A DNA stretch of 43,418 bases from Bacteroidales bacterium (GTDB taxonomy: Bacteria > Bacteroidota > Bacteroidia > Bacteroidales > UBA1715): the NCBI GenBank assembly GCA_016714605.1, contig JADKDL010000017.1, positions 1-43,418 of the forward strand, in the 5' to 3' direction. Both the position numbers and the translations under genes were made by a program. Positions 32,818-39,128 of this stretch are shown in pieces; within the stretch, counting starts at the first letter, position 1, and each line of letters begins with the position of its first letter. Under the pieces are notes generated by a model that was not told the origin of the DNA, did no database searches, and worked only from the letters and a program-made list of their open reading frames with translations.

Positions 32818-33106
32818 TGCATAAGCTCGCTTATCAAAGAATAAAAGCTTGGTCTGCTATTATTAGTATTATTTCCTTGTTAGCTTTTCGGTTTTGGGTG
32901 TGGTTCGGATCGTTTCATAGTTTGGTATTCTTATCACATCCCATAAAAGCGTTCTTGTTAACGGTCTCGAGCACCATATCTTTTAGCACTTCAATTCCTC
33001 GTGAATAAGGATAACAACTTTGAATCTCATACACCTTTGGTTAGTTGGTTTGCCTTATCAAACTCAAAACAGCGAAGCAAGGTATTAGTTGCTCTAAAGC
33101 CAAAAC
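32818..33106. other. Damaged accessory sequence with minus-strand coding fragments
   Basis: No intact gene. On the minus strand, fragments in different frames read sensibly, such as FGFRATNTLLRCFEFDKANQ and YPYSRGIEVLKDMVLETVNK. This suggests one gene, or the methyltransferase N-terminus, broken by the same sort of single-base indels as the region to its left. I could not assign a family. Confidence 0.4.
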
Positions 33107-33117
33107 GTTGTAGCCAA
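33107..33117. repeat. Cassette end GTTGTAGCCAA (left end)
   Basis: This 11-nt sequence abuts the stop codon of the 145-residue gene. It is the inverted match of CTGGCTACAAC at 33592-33602, just upstream of the same gene's start. The pair delimits one cassette. Confidence 0.6.
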
Positions 33118-33119
33118 TG

Positions 33120-33557
33120 TTAATAAGACACTGCCATGTCTTTGCTGATTAGTCCAAAGACATCAAAATGCCATTCTAAAAGTTTTTGGATAACTCGATA
33201 ACTCCATGTTGCTGGGTTTAACCCAATCATTTCACCAGGATAACTGAGTTTTAATGTTAAGCTAGGAATAAAACTATGTCCTTCGTGCGTTATCTCATTT
33301 TGAATCCATGCCAACGGTCGGAGATGTATGTCTATTTCATCTATTTCTTGAAAATCAAATGAATAGTTTTGTCCAACCCTCAAAACACCGCCTATTTCAT
33401 TGTCATTAACAAACCACTCATCGACAACGCCGATTTTATTTGCATGTTCATTAGGATACTCGCTATCTAAATTTAATCGACCAATTGAACTTAATGTCGC
33501 TTTAATCCCATACGGGAAATATGGCGATAAATCTTTAATTTCTAATTTCTGTTTCAT
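33120..33557 (-). CDS. Phage-type hypothetical protein, cassette gene
   Basis: 145 residues. It opens IKDLSPYFPYGIKATL and ends LLEWHFDVFGLISKDMAVSY. The ending H-[FY]-DVFGLI-x4-A recurs in the protein at 37074-37469 and, looser, at 34792-35217, so these are paralogues of a family frequent in Bacteroidetes phages. Function is unknown. The gene is bounded by the inverted ends GTTGTAGCC and GGCTACAAC. Confidence 0.6.
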   Translation of the reverse strand: MKQKLEIKDLSPYFPYGIKATLSSIGRLNLDSEYPNEHANKIGVVDEWFVNDNEIGGVLRVGQNYSFDFQEIDEIDIHLRPLAWIQNEITHEGHSFIPSLTLKLSYPGEMIGLNPATWSYRVIQKLLEWHFDVFGLISKDMAVSY

Positions 33558-33591
33558 TTGTTAATATTTAATCTAAAACTATAAAAAAACA

Positions 33592-33840
33592 CTGGCTACA
33601 ACACGCAATATAGCAAATGGCTGGTTCTGTGAGTGTTTCATCGGCATCTCTCGCATTGGCATTACCATTTAACAAAAAAGGGAAGACTGTCGTAAACAGG
33701 GCTAACTTGGTCTTACCCGGGGTTCTTTTTGTTAATAAACCAGCCCACGCCAAACAACAAATAAGCAGGGGGGGTTGCGGCTTGTTTACTCGGGGGGGGG
33801 GGGGGCCCCCTGCCTATTCTTAGCCTCAGCCGTTAGCGGT
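33592..33840. repeat. attC-like intercassette element (a), partly unreliable
   Basis: It starts with CTGGCTACAAC (33592-33602) and ends with GTTAGCGGT (33832-33840). An internal inverted pair GGCTGGTT (33619-33626) and AACCAGCC (33738-33745) is present. The element contains G7 (33768-33774) and G14C5 (33792-33810), which are unlike the rest of the window and may be assembly artefacts. At 249 nt it is longer than its relatives. Confidence 0.45.
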
Positions 33841-34069
33841 TATTAAAACGACCGAACGCATCCAAACATTCCTGAACTGAATTATGTGTTTCAGAAAATT
33901 CAGAATACCAGCGTTTATCCATTCTTGGTTCTTCAACTGATGCAAGGAATGTTTTTCCTCCGTCCATTGTAAAAATTGAATACTTTCTACTATCTGTTTT
34001 CTTTTCGTAAGCATAACAGAAACCTGGTCTTTGTTTGTTTTTTACAAGTTTAAATTCATTTAAGTTCAT
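33833..34069 (-). CDS. Hypothetical protein, cassette gene
   Basis: 78 residues from ATG 34069 (MNLNEFKLVKNKQRPGFCYA); upstream in-frame starts lie inside the hairpin element and are less likely. It has a short beta-rich section (RKYSIFTMDGGKTFLASVEE) and a helical end. Its TAA stop is part of the boundary sequence CGCTAAC. The inverted partner AACAGCTAAC lies 16-25 nt before its start. No family recognised. Confidence 0.5.
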   Translation of the reverse strand: MNLNEFKLVKNKQRPGFCYAYEKKTDSRKYSIFTMDGGKTFLASVEEPRMDKRWYSEFSETHNSVQECLDAFGRFNNR

Positions 34070-34084
34070 AATGATAAGATTAAC

Positions 34085-34219
34085 AACAGCTAACACTAAA
34101 TATAAAATATACGGGTGTCAGTGGTATTTTGAACGGTACTACCTTTAATTTACTTTTTTGTACCGGGATAGGATACCGCTTTTAATCCCGTACATTTCAT
34201 ATTTTTAACGTTATAGCCC
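34085..34219. repeat. attC-like intercassette hairpin (b)
   Basis: 135 nt. Outer ends are AACAGCTAAC (34085-34094) and AACGTTATAGCCC (34207-34219). The main stem pairs 34102-34115 with 34187-34200: 14 positions, 12 canonical and 2 G-T when the minus strand folds. A second block pairs GTGGTAT (34121-34127) with ATACCGC (34173-34179). Size and layout are those of integron attC sites (about 57-141 nt). Confidence 0.65.
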
Positions 34220-34220
34220 A

Positions 34221-34649
34221 TTAAACGGACGGCTTCGATGCGTACATTTCGGCATTGAAAATTGAATGTAGCTTTTCAAATTGGAAAGATGAATCAGTTT
34301 TAATGTATCCATTTTCAGCAATAAAGCCTTTGATAAAAATTTTAAAAGCATCTTGCAGTTTATTGTTAAATCTGCGTTCAGATACATTTTTTATTTCACC
34401 ATATTTCAATATTTCTTCAATCATCCATTCATAACCACGGAATCCACTTGTCGGGCATTTTCTGTTTTTAGTTACTGAAACATTTGCACACCACCCATCA
34501 CCAAAATTATAGTAAAAACTTTTCCCATCTAATTTATCGGCAGTTGCTTTGTCAACATTTCTAAATGCAAAATGTCCGCCTTTATTTCCTGTGTCAACAC
34601 CATTCCAAGCATTATTGTTTGGCATTGTAATTTCAAATCTTAAATTCAT
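34221..34649 (-). CDS. Hypothetical protein, cassette gene
   Basis: 142 residues. The first half is beta-rich (LRFEITMPNNNAWNGVDTGN, then SFYYNFGDGWCANVSVTKNR), the second half helical and basic. No family recognised. The gene lies between GTTATAGCCCA (34210-34220) at its 3' side and TGGCTATAAC (34667-34676) at its 5' side, inverted copies that mark it as one cassette. It lacks an obvious promoter. Confidence 0.55.
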   Translation of the reverse strand: MNLRFEITMPNNNAWNGVDTGNKGGHFAFRNVDKATADKLDGKSFYYNFGDGWCANVSVTKNRKCPTSGFRGYEWMIEEILKYGEIKNVSERRFNNKLQDAFKIFIKGFIAENGYIKTDSSFQFEKLHSIFNAEMYASKPSV

Positions 34650-34666
34650 AATGAAATATAATTAAC

Positions 34667-34797
34667 TGGCTATAACCAGTGGTATAGTTAATTGCCGTGT
34701 TAGTGCTAATTTAAAGCGTTACCACCCGCTTGTAATTCTGTGTAAATTGATAGGAAAGTAGCCGCAATCGGAACTAACCATACCACCAACGTTAATA
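34667..34797. repeat. attC-like intercassette hairpin (c)
   Basis: 131 nt. Outer ends are TGGCTATAAC (34667-34676) and AACGTTAATA (34788-34797). The stem pairs 34678-34693 with 34772-34787: 16 positions, 13 canonical and 3 G-T on the folded minus strand. The 78-nt loop holds further short complementary words. Confidence 0.65.
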
Positions 34798-35217
34798 CTG
34801 ACTATTAGGAAACATTACCATTTTATCAATAGCCATATCTTTGTCGATTAAATCAAACAAATCAAGCTTATGTTTGTTCGAGAAATTCCATGTTTTTAAA
34901 CTCATATCGTCTAAATCTAGTAATTTTAGATGATAATCTTGCAATTCAGATCTAACGTTTGAATCTATTTCTACATTGTAATCATAAGCAACGCATGATA
35001 TTCTAGTCAAAATAGGCTTGTCTGTCTGTTTTTCAGTAATTACATTGATATGTACACCTTCAAAGTCTCTACCTAGATATATTTTACCGTTGTTTATTCC
35101 GTTAAGTTTACGCGGATGATACTCTAAGCCGTTTTGCTCCGTTCTTTGTTTCATTGCTTCATTAACAAAATATAGATTGTAATGAATGTAGTTTGAATAT
35201 ATTTTATATAAGTTCAT
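34792..35217 (-). CDS. Hypothetical phage protein at the head of cassette array 1
   Basis: 141 residues. An N-terminal helix MNLYKIYSNYIHYNLYF is followed by a beta section and a C-terminal HKLDLFDLIDKDMAIDK that is related to the H-[FY]-DVFGL endings of 33120-33557 and 37074-37469. Its 3' end lies in hairpin (c), but its 5' side joins the exonuclease gene directly (6 nt), so it may be the resident phage gene behind which cassettes were added. Confidence 0.55.
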   Translation of the reverse strand: MNLYKIYSNYIHYNLYFVNEAMKQRTEQNGLEYHPRKLNGINNGKIYLGRDFEGVHINVITEKQTDKPILTRISCVAYDYNVEIDSNVRSELQDYHLKLLDLDDMSLKTWNFSNKHKLDLFDLIDKDMAIDKMVMFPNSQY

Positions 35218-35223
35218 GTTATG

Positions 35224-36027
35224 TTAGTTTTTAAATGATAAATCGCTATAATCGGTTTCTTTAGTAATGTTTTGCGTTTCTAAACAATAGTCGCATTTAC
35301 CGCAATGAGGTTGTGGATTGTCTGTTAAATAATATTCCAATACGCTTAATTGAGAGGCAATCCACATAATCTCATCATTTAATTTTTCTTGAGGTATTTT
35401 AACAATTGCTTTTCTAGGCGGTTTTTGCTTTGTTGCTACTGCTATATAGCAATCTTTCTTAATTCCGGTTATATTTTCAATTATTTTTTGATAAACCCCT
35501 AGTTGTAAATCATAGCCCCAAGCTTCTATAAATGGTACGTATCCAAGTCCTTTTATATATTCAGGATTCATAGTTGCCATAACCTTTAAATCTATTATTT
35601 TGTCGCTTTGTTCAAAGTCTAGTTTCGCAATTATTGGCAATCCAAATAGTTCAGTTTGGTAAATCTTTTGCTTTTCTCCTTTCATAAATTGCATGAATAA
35701 TGAATCGCGCTCAATGTATTTAATTATTATGTCAGCATGTTGATAGTCTGCTTTTAACTCGCCAGTTTTACTATTATATATTTTAGGGTTGTTTTCTTTA
35801 AATTGCTCCAAAGCACCTTCATAATAAGCATCTACATAAGATCCTATTAACAAAGCTTTATCATCTTTATCAAATTGCGACTTCCATCCGTTTTGTTTTG
35901 CTTTTGCAGCAGCCGGACAGCCTGATTTATCACTATTTGCCGTTCCGATTATTTCTTTTATAGAAGTTGCGCTCAGATATTTTGAGCGCACTTCTTTACT
36001 GTAGTAATTTTCGTTTGTTACTTGCAT
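35224..36027 (-). CDS. PD-(D/E)XK exonuclease (RecE/exonuclease VIII-like)
   Basis: 267 residues. An N-terminal SATSIKEIIGTANSDKSGCP region resembles the opening of RecB/Cas4-like nucleases. The core shows Asp137 in IIAKLDFE and Asp146-Leu-Lys148 in IIDLKVM, the D...DxK triad of the PD-(D/E)XK fold, followed by QLGVYQKIIENI. A Cys cluster HCGKCDYC near 240-248 may bind metal. It overlaps RecT by 10 nt; together they form an exonuclease plus annealing pair for single-strand annealing recombination. Confidence 0.8.
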   Translation of the reverse strand: MQVTNENYYSKEVRSKYLSATSIKEIIGTANSDKSGCPAAAKAKQNGWKSQFDKDDKALLIGSYVDAYYEGALEQFKENNPKIYNSKTGELKADYQHADIIIKYIERDSLFMQFMKGEKQKIYQTELFGLPIIAKLDFEQSDKIIDLKVMATMNPEYIKGLGYVPFIEAWGYDLQLGVYQKIIENITGIKKDCYIAVATKQKPPRKAIVKIPQEKLNDEIMWIASQLSVLEYYLTDNPQPHCGKCDYCLETQNITKETDYSDLSFKN

Positions 36028-36779
36028 AACGAAAACATTTTTTCATTATACAACGTTTCAAGTTCCGGTGTAGCTAACTGGTCTTTAACTATTTCTAGTT
36101 CGGAGACTGTTTTAGATTTTTCAATGATATTCTTTATGTTTGATTCATTTTCAGGTTTTGTTTTTATCAACTCATAAGGCAAATCCTGAACTTCTCCGTC
36201 TGTTGTTTCGCAGCCTGTTATTGCTTCATATAACCACTTCCTAGCCTTTCTAGTCGCCTTACCTATAATTGCATCAACTGAGGTATAAGAATCCATTTTT
36301 AAGGCAATTGGTACTTTAACAGAATTTGAATTGCCTTTGTAAGTGTATTTAATATTCATTTCAATTGCTGCACTTGTTTTATCGTTAGCAATTCTAGGTA
36401 GTTCATTAATTATTGAATATGACAACCCTTGAATATTACTCAATAAGTAACCATAACCCTCACGTGTGATGTATGCGTTTCCTGCAATAATATTAAAGTG
36501 ATTTCCAACTGGCTGTACACCCATTAAAACAGCTTCAATCAAGCAACGTTTAATTATTTCTTTACTATAAGAATCTCCTTTAGTATCTTTGTCTGTTTTG
36601 AACCCAAGTCTACTACCTTTCATTGCAATAATAGGTTTCATATAGTCGTCTGTTAACAGACTTTCTAAAACTACCATTGCTTCACTTAATTTGAATGCTT
36701 TCTCGAATCCTGTAAGGTTATTTGCTTCTAAACCTTTTGCAATTCCTTCATTTAATAATTTAATACTGTCGTTTTCCAT
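36018..36779 (-). CDS. recT: RecT family single-strand annealing protein
   Basis: 253 residues. The segment GVQPVGNHFNIIAGNAYITR and the following REGYGYLLSNI match the conserved core of RecT-like recombinases in Bacteroidetes phages; KATRKARKWLYEAITG is the other landmark. The last 60 residues are a charged variable tail. RecT anneals complementary single strands made by the exonuclease. It sits right after a strong promoter and may be abundantly made early. Confidence 0.85.
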   Translation of the reverse strand: MENDSIKLLNEGIAKGLEANNLTGFEKAFKLSEAMVVLESLLTDDYMKPIIAMKGSRLGFKTDKDTKGDSYSKEIIKRCLIEAVLMGVQPVGNHFNIIAGNAYITREGYGYLLSNIQGLSYSIINELPRIANDKTSAAIEMNIKYTYKGNSNSVKVPIALKMDSYTSVDAIIGKATRKARKWLYEAITGCETTDGEVQDLPYELIKTKPENESNIKNIIEKSKTVSELEIVKDQLATPELETLYNEKMFSLCK

Positions 36780-36813
36780 GTTATATTTGTTTTATTTAAT
36801 ACTTTTCAATACG

Positions 36814-36843
36814 CAAATATAGTTCTTTTTGCTTATTTTGCAA
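36814..36843 (-). promoter_or_regulatory. Strong Bacteroidetes-type promoter for recT-exonuclease
   Basis: Minus-strand TTG (36841-36843), a 19-nt spacer and TATATTTG (36814-36821) give an exact match to the consensus. The leader to ATG 36779 is about 28 nt and A/T-rich without Shine-Dalgarno. Confidence 0.75.
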
Positions 36844-36861
36844 GTTTTAATGTGTTTTATT

Positions 36862-37062
36862 TTATATTTTTTCAAATATTTTTATATCAGAATAAATATA
36901 TTTAATTGGCAATTCAGGCTCTACACTATGAACTTCATATTTAAAACAGTCGGCAGTAAAAGACCTTTCGCAACTACCTGTTAATGTAACTTTATATTTT
37001 CCTATTGATTCATGCACTATACGACTAAATTCGTCAATGTGTACTACTTGTAATTCACTCAT
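36862..37062 (-). CDS. Hypothetical protein
   Basis: 66 residues, beta-rich (VTLTGSCERSFTADCFKYEV), with two cysteines. It lies 11 nt downstream of the next gene in the same direction and its end is near the recT promoter. No family recognised. Confidence 0.5.
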   Translation of the reverse strand: MSELQVVHIDEFSRIVHESIGKYKVTLTGSCERSFTADCFKYEVHSVEPELPIKYIYSDIKIFEKI

Positions 37063-37073
37063 ATTTTTATTTT

Positions 37074-37469
37074 TTACATTTTTTCAATCGCATCTCCGTC
37101 TGCAATCATTCCGAATACATCATAATGCTCAGAAAGACACCACCTCATTAAGCAATAAGGACAACTTTTAAAATGTTCGACTAACAGATTCTCGGGGCAG
37201 CTTTCATATCGGTTAATAAAATCAGTTACAGCATCAGATATTTTCTCTTTATCATTTTCGTTTTGTAAAATGTACGGAGTGAAATCTATGTCTGTAATTG
37301 GTTTTAGGTATGGTTTAATATTTTCTATTTTAACTTCTGGTTCAATGTGTTTATAAAAGATACCAGTGCCTATAGTGTCTATTGAGTGTAATGTTCTAAT
37401 ATAAACTCCATCAATATTACATTCTACGTAATTATGCAAATAAGCCGTTAGTTTTTCTAGTTTATTCAT
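37074..37469 (-). CDS. Phage hypothetical protein of the H-[FY]-DVFGL group
   Basis: 131 residues. The N-terminal half is acidic; a Cys pair occurs in FKSCPYCLMRWCLS. It ends SEHYDVFGMIADGDAIEKM, closely like the end of the cassette protein at 33120-33557. The family is frequent in Bacteroidetes phages and its function is not known to me. Start ATG 37469 is 4 nt from the stop of the previous gene. Confidence 0.55.
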   Translation of the reverse strand: MNKLEKLTAYLHNYVECNIDGVYIRTLHSIDTIGTGIFYKHIEPEVKIENIKPYLKPITDIDFTPYILQNENDKEKISDAVTDFINRYESCPENLLVEHFKSCPYCLMRWCLSEHYDVFGMIADGDAIEKM

Positions 37470-37473
37470 AGTT

Positions 37474-37680
37474 CTAAATTTTATAAATTATACAATATTC
37501 TTGTTTACAAGCTGATTTAATTGATTCTTTGGGTGTATTGCATGAATAAGGAATATATACATCAAAAGGACTTGAACCACCATTATAATCTGGCATTATA
37601 TAATTCCTAAATCCATATCCGTTAATACTTTTACAATTATACGAAATATCTTCTGTTACGTCCAGAAGTTTTACCTTCAT
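37474..37680 (-). CDS. Hypothetical protein
   Basis: 68 residues with five cysteines or near-paired Cys in the second half (YSCNTPKESIKSACKQEYC), which could bind a metal. It is part of the run of small early genes. No family recognised. Confidence 0.45.
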   Translation of the reverse strand: MKVKLLDVTEDISYNCKSINGYGFRNYIMPDYNGGSSPFDVYIPYSCNTPKESIKSACKQEYCIIYKI

Positions 37681-37701
37681 ATAAAATATTATCTAATTTG
37701 C

Positions 37702-37791
37702 CTAGAAATAATTGGGCGAAGCTGTAATACATTCATCTGATGTATCAAATCCTTCAATCCAAATATTATCTTTTATGTTTACTTTATTCAT
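37702..37791 (-). CDS. Possible micro-protein
   Basis: 29 residues from ATG 37791 to TAG 37702, acidic (NKVNIKDNIWIEGFDTSDEC). The ATG overlaps the stop of 37784-38047 (ATGAATAA), which hints at coupled translation. Weak evidence overall. Confidence 0.3.
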   Translation of the reverse strand: MNKVNIKDNIWIEGFDTSDECITASPNYF

Positions 37792-38047
37792 AACTTTCAA
37801 TTAATTTGTTAATAAATTCTATTCTAGGTTTTAGTAGTCGAGGATGCCAACAAAAGCCTGAATGCCATTTATACGGATAATTTTTGTTTAATAAATCTCT
37901 CAATTTACAATATTCATACACTGTAATTAATCGTTCATTAAATTCGATAAAAAATATACTTTGGCAAATTCCTGAAATCATTTTACTCTCGAAATTTTCA
38001 TGCATCCAATCACGTAGGATGATTAATAGTTCTTTTTCGGTTCTCAT
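37784..38047 (-). CDS. Hypothetical protein
   Basis: 87 residues, alpha-helical, with an aromatic-rich middle NYPYKWHSGFCWHPRLLKPR. It begins after the duplicated palindromic leader at 38056-38086, shared with the gene at 41521-41985, so the two are probably controlled alike. No family recognised. Confidence 0.5.
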   Translation of the reverse strand: MRTEKELLIILRDWMHENFESKMISGICQSIFFIEFNERLITVYEYCKLRDLLNKNYPYKWHSGFCWHPRLLKPRIEFINKLIESYE

Positions 38048-38055
38048 TGTTTGTT

Positions 38056-38086
38056 TGTTACTGTGTTTTATACGTATATTTATTAC
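38056..38086. repeat. Duplicated upstream element with palindrome, copy 1
   Basis: 31 nt that match 42003-42033 at 29 positions. The core TATACGTATA is a perfect palindrome and lies 20-30 nt upstream of an ATG in both places. A looser third version (ATAAATATACACATAAA) precedes the ribbon-helix-helix gene at 31711. This looks like an operator or phage-specific promoter. Confidence 0.6.
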
Positions 38087-38087
38087 T

Positions 38088-38108
38088 TATATAAGGATGT
38101 TATGTGCC
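38088..38108. repeat. Outer boundary of cassette array 2
   Basis: TATATAAGGATGTTATG (38088-38104) repeats the boundary of array 1. GTTATGTGCC (38099-38108) next to the methyltransferase stop is the inverted copy of GGCACATAAC at 38679-38688 upstream of the same gene. Confidence 0.65.
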
Positions 38109-38111
38109 ATT

Positions 38112-38648
38112 TTAAAGAGCGACACTACTCTCTACTTCATTTCCCCAAACATCCCAACCTTCACGGGTTTTACGGGCAAATAATTCTATTTTGTTTCCTT
38201 CTGCTTTCATGTCAATTATGTCAAATAGTGTTTGTGGTTTTACGCTGTGCCCGTTTGACCTACTATAAAATATATCTGGAATATCTTCAATGTATGTTTT
38301 GCACGCCTTGCCACTTTTAGTCCATACCATTTTCCCTTTAAACCCATAAAGGCAAAGTTCTGTTTGTCTAAAAAAACCGTGAGCATGAAGTCCATGTCCT
38401 TTGTTCCATGTTATTGCCACATGAAATTTAAATCCCCAATGTCTCATTAACATCAAAGCATCTTCTAATCTTGTGTGTGTAGTCCACAGAAACAAATTGC
38501 AATCTTCATCAGATATTTTGCTTATAGGCATGTTTTTTAAAAAGTCAATATTTACAGTATCATACTGTTTTTCTTTTGTCATACCCCAGCCACTACTAAA
38601 ATCAATTTCCCATGCTGGGTCAGCCACTATTGTTTTATATTTCTTCAT
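38112..38648 (-). CDS. MT-A70 family DNA N6-adenine methyltransferase, cassette gene
   Basis: 178 residues. The catalytic motif appears as DPAW at residues 10-13 (DPPW in most relatives). Other MT-A70 landmarks are CNLFLWTTHTRLEDAL, the NGHSVKPQTLFDII motif and the ending LFARKTREGWDVWGNEV. These phage enzymes methylate adenine in DNA using S-adenosylmethionine and probably protect against host restriction. The gene is flanked by exact 10-nt inverted ends and is followed upstream by the longest hairpin, so it appears to be a mobile cassette. Confidence 0.85.
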   Translation of the reverse strand: MKKYKTIVADPAWEIDFSSGWGMTKEKQYDTVNIDFLKNMPISKISDEDCNLFLWTTHTRLEDALMLMRHWGFKFHVAITWNKGHGLHAHGFFRQTELCLYGFKGKMVWTKSGKACKTYIEDIPDIFYSRSNGHSVKPQTLFDIIDMKAEGNKIELFARKTREGWDVWGNEVESSVAL

Positions 38649-38678
38649 ATTTCTAAATTAAATTCGTGAATAAAAAAC

Positions 38679-38780
38679 GGCACATAACAGCAGATAGGCA
38701 ATATAAAAGCCACCAACATTCTACTAACCTAAAACATTCTGCAAGGCTTTTACATCGCCTATCTGCAACACGTTAGCGGC
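38679..38780. repeat. attC-like hairpin (d) upstream of the adenine methyltransferase
   Basis: 102 nt. The ends are GGCACATAAC (38679-38688) and GTTAGCGGC (38772-38780). The stem pairs 38690-38711 with 38745-38766: 22 positions without gaps, 20 canonical and two G-T on the folded minus strand, around a 33-nt loop. It is the clearest of the set. Confidence 0.75.
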
Positions 38781-38784
38781 AACA

Positions 38785-39111
38785 TTAAATCCAGCTACTC
38801 GATACATTCAGTACTCTAAAAGTATATTTCAGCATTTGGATAAATTCATTAATATTGAACTTATCTTTTACGTTTTCATAAATCGCATTTGCCAAAATGA
38901 CTTCTTTTTCAGTTTCAAACATTAAATTTTTAATTTCTTCAATATCTGAAAAGTAGTATTTAACCTCTCCTTTTTCGTGTTTAACAGAAATAAAAGGATA
39001 TTCGTCTTTGTAAGCACTTGAAAAATGACTTCTTATCATCATTCTTTCGTTTAATTTAATCCCTCTTTCTTCAAGAAGATTCCATGCTTTGTCGTGAAGT
39101 TCTTTGTTCAT
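38785..39111 (-). CDS. Hypothetical protein at the head of cassette array 2
   Basis: 108 residues, helical at both ends (WNLLEERGIKLNERMMIRSH; NEFIQMLKYTFRVLNVSSS). Its stop is followed at once by the boundary GTTAGCGGC of hairpin (d), while its 5' side abuts the 39129-39791 gene without a cassette end. It may be a resident gene that served as the insertion point. No family recognised. Confidence 0.5.
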   Translation of the reverse strand: MNKELHDKAWNLLEERGIKLNERMMIRSHFSSAYKDEYPFISVKHEKGEVKYYFSDIEEIKNLMFETEKEVILANAIYENVKDKFNINEFIQMLKYTFRVLNVSSSWI

Positions 39112-39128
39112 AGTTTTATTTCAATTAA

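Noticed and set aside
33617..33823. Plus-strand frame of 68 codons starting MAGSVSVSS, and the facing minus frame 33568-33753
   Set aside because: Both lie in the hairpin element (a) and read through G7 and G14C5 runs; sequence reliability is poor and neither looks like a protein.
33826..34014. 62-codon minus-strand frame overlapping the 78-residue cassette gene
   Set aside because: It is out of frame with the better-supported gene that starts at ATG 34069 and ends in the boundary sequence.
37884..38320. Plus-strand frames around the adenine methyltransferase 3' end
   Set aside because: They are Phe/Leu/Cys-rich shadows of good minus-strand genes.
34085..38780. Ordinary intrinsic terminators as a full explanation of the long hairpins
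   Set aside because: Stems are 14-22 bp with 33-78 nt loops and no directly following T tract, and the complementarity between the two ends of each gene is not explained by termination. An RNA role beside recombination is still open.
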